DNA of 64,000 nt from Nocardia otitidiscaviarum NBRC 14405 (lineage in GTDB: Bacteria; Actinomycetota; Actinomycetes; Mycobacteriales; Mycobacteriaceae), in NCBI RefSeq assembly GCF_000308635.1, contig NZ_BAGD01000019.1:62001-126000 (forward strand). The letters run 5' to 3'. Within the stretch, counting starts at the first letter, position 1. Every line of letters starts with the position of its first letter. The translations under genes and the position numbers were made by a program. Positions 63,175-64,000 of this stretch are shown here, piece by piece. The notes beneath the pieces were generated by a model that was not told the DNA's origin, searched no databases, and saw only the letters and a program-made list of their open reading frames with translations.

Positions 63175-64000
63175 CTATCGACCCCTTTCATCCGTGTGTG
63201 ATTCTCCCGCCGCGGCCGGGGTGGCCCGAGCCGCGATCTCGCGCCCGGCGTCGAGGTAGCTCATCGCTCCTCGTGAACCGGGATCGTAGTTGAGCACCGT
63301 CATGCCGTAGCCGGGCGCTTCGGACACCTTGACGCTGCGCGGGATGACCGACTTCAGCACCGCGTCGCCGAAGTGGCCGCGCACCTCCTCGGCCACCTGG
63401 TCGGCCAGTTTGGTGCGGCCGTCGTACATGGTGAGCACGACGGTGGAGACATGCAGGGCGGGGTTGAGATGCGATTGGATCAGGCTGATATTGCGGAGCA
63501 GCTGACCCACACCCTCCAGGGCGTAGTACTCGCACTGGATGGGGATCAGCACCTCCTTGGCGGCCACCATCGCATTGACCGTGAGCAGACCGAGCGAGGG
63601 CGGGCAGTCGATCATCACGTAGTCGATGTCGTACCCGGCGAGATTGGCGTCCTGGATGGCGGTCTTCAGGCGGCTCTCGCGCGCCACCATGGAGACGAGT
63701 TCGATCTCCGCACCGGCGAGGTCGATGGTCGCCGGAATGCACAGCAGCCGCTCATTGTGCGGGCTCTGTTGAATCGCATCCCGCACCGACACCTCGCCGA
63801 TGAGTAGCTCGTAGCTCGACGGCACGCCGGAGTGGTGTTCGACGCCGAGTGCGGTGCTGGCATTGCCCTGCGGATCGAGGTCGATCACCAGCACCCGCAT
63901 CCCCTGCAGGGCGAGGGCGGCGGCGAGGTTGACCGCCGTGGTGGTCTTGCCGACACCACCCTTCTGATTGGCGATGGTGATGACGCGCTGTTCCTTGGGG
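63175..64000 (-). CDS. parA: Chromosome-partitioning ATPase ParA (start beyond window)
   Basis: A partial gene of about 275 visible residues; the window ends inside the N-terminus. The deviant Walker A ([17 protein letters not shown]) lies right at the edge, followed by [34 protein letters not shown] and the MinD/ParA signature [11 protein letters not shown]. It overlaps nothing but is four bases from parB. It drives segregation of the ParB-origin complex. Confidence 0.95.
   Translation of the reverse strand, partial: PKEQRVITIANQKGGVGKTTTAVNLAAALALQGMRVLVIDLDPQGNASTALGVEHHSGVPSSYELLIGEVSVRDAIQQSPHNERLLCIPATIDLAGAEIELVSMVARESRLKTAIQDANLAGYDIDYVMIDCPPSLGLLTVNAMVAAKEVLIPIQCEYYALEGVGQLLRNISLIQSHLNPALHVSTVVLTMYDGRTKLADQVAEEVRGHFGDAVLKSVIPRSVKVSEAPGYGMTVLNYDPGSRGAMSYLDAGREIAARATPAAAGESHTDERGR

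Overview
The window is about 64 kb of GC-rich DNA from a mycolic-acid actinomycete, most likely Nocardia or a close relative. The evidence is a complete mce lipid-import operon, lipoproteins of the LppU type, a Zmp1-like M13 peptidase, an XRE/DUF397 regulator pair, and the origin-proximal gene block shared by Mycobacteriales. That block (pcnA, mutT4, a DUF6049 gene, murJ, sigM, anti-sigma, trxB, trxA, cwlM, a GNAT gene, parB, parA) fills 47.3-64.0 kb in the same order as M. tuberculosis Rv3907c-Rv3918c. The right edge therefore lies a few genes from oriC. The genus is inferred from gene content, not from a marker gene.

Layout. 0-12.2 kb: a cut-off membrane protein gene, a VOC/MerR pair, a dimethylargininase gene divergent from an Lrp-type regulator, a zinc alcohol dehydrogenase, a Tat-exported phosphoesterase, a DUF445 membrane protein, a DinB/TIGR03084-type protein behind a strong palindrome, a secreted protein, L-2-hydroxyglutarate oxidase, an SRPBCC protein and RNase HI. 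12.2-21.9 kb: a minus-strand mce operon (yrbEA-yrbEB-mceA-F-mas) with almost every gene pair overlapping or nearly so. 22.4-26.7 kb: a secreted trypsin-like protease, an LppU-type lipoprotein, a cytochrome P450 and an L,D-transpeptidase. 26.8-31.1 kb: a ugpAEBC-like ABC importer. 31.1-42.8 kb: an M13 peptidase, a DUF397/XRE/161-aa locus, a small membrane protein, a pirin, a Nudix/MFS pair, a DUF4185 exoprotein and the 5-oxoprolinase genes pxpA-pxpB-pxpC. 43.1-46.3 kb: a molybdate importer (modA, modB, modC) with an HTH-TOBE regulator. 46.4-64.0 kb: the origin-proximal block.

How the parts fit. The window is mostly envelope and transport biology: Mce and Ugp import lipids or lipid-derived head groups, MurJ, CwlM and the L,D-transpeptidase build peptidoglycan, and SigM with its anti-sigma factor and the thioredoxin pair belong to stress response. 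Regulatory sequence of note includes a perfect match to the KstR operator consensus upstream of the mce operon, a SigH/SigR-type promoter before trxB, two matching palindromes in front of the HTH-TOBE regulator, and two long palindromes between lppU and the P450 gene. The most unusual structural feature is a GA-rich inverted-repeat element apparently inserted in frame into the signal-peptide region of mceE. I found no rRNA, tRNA, CRISPR array, transposase or prophage.
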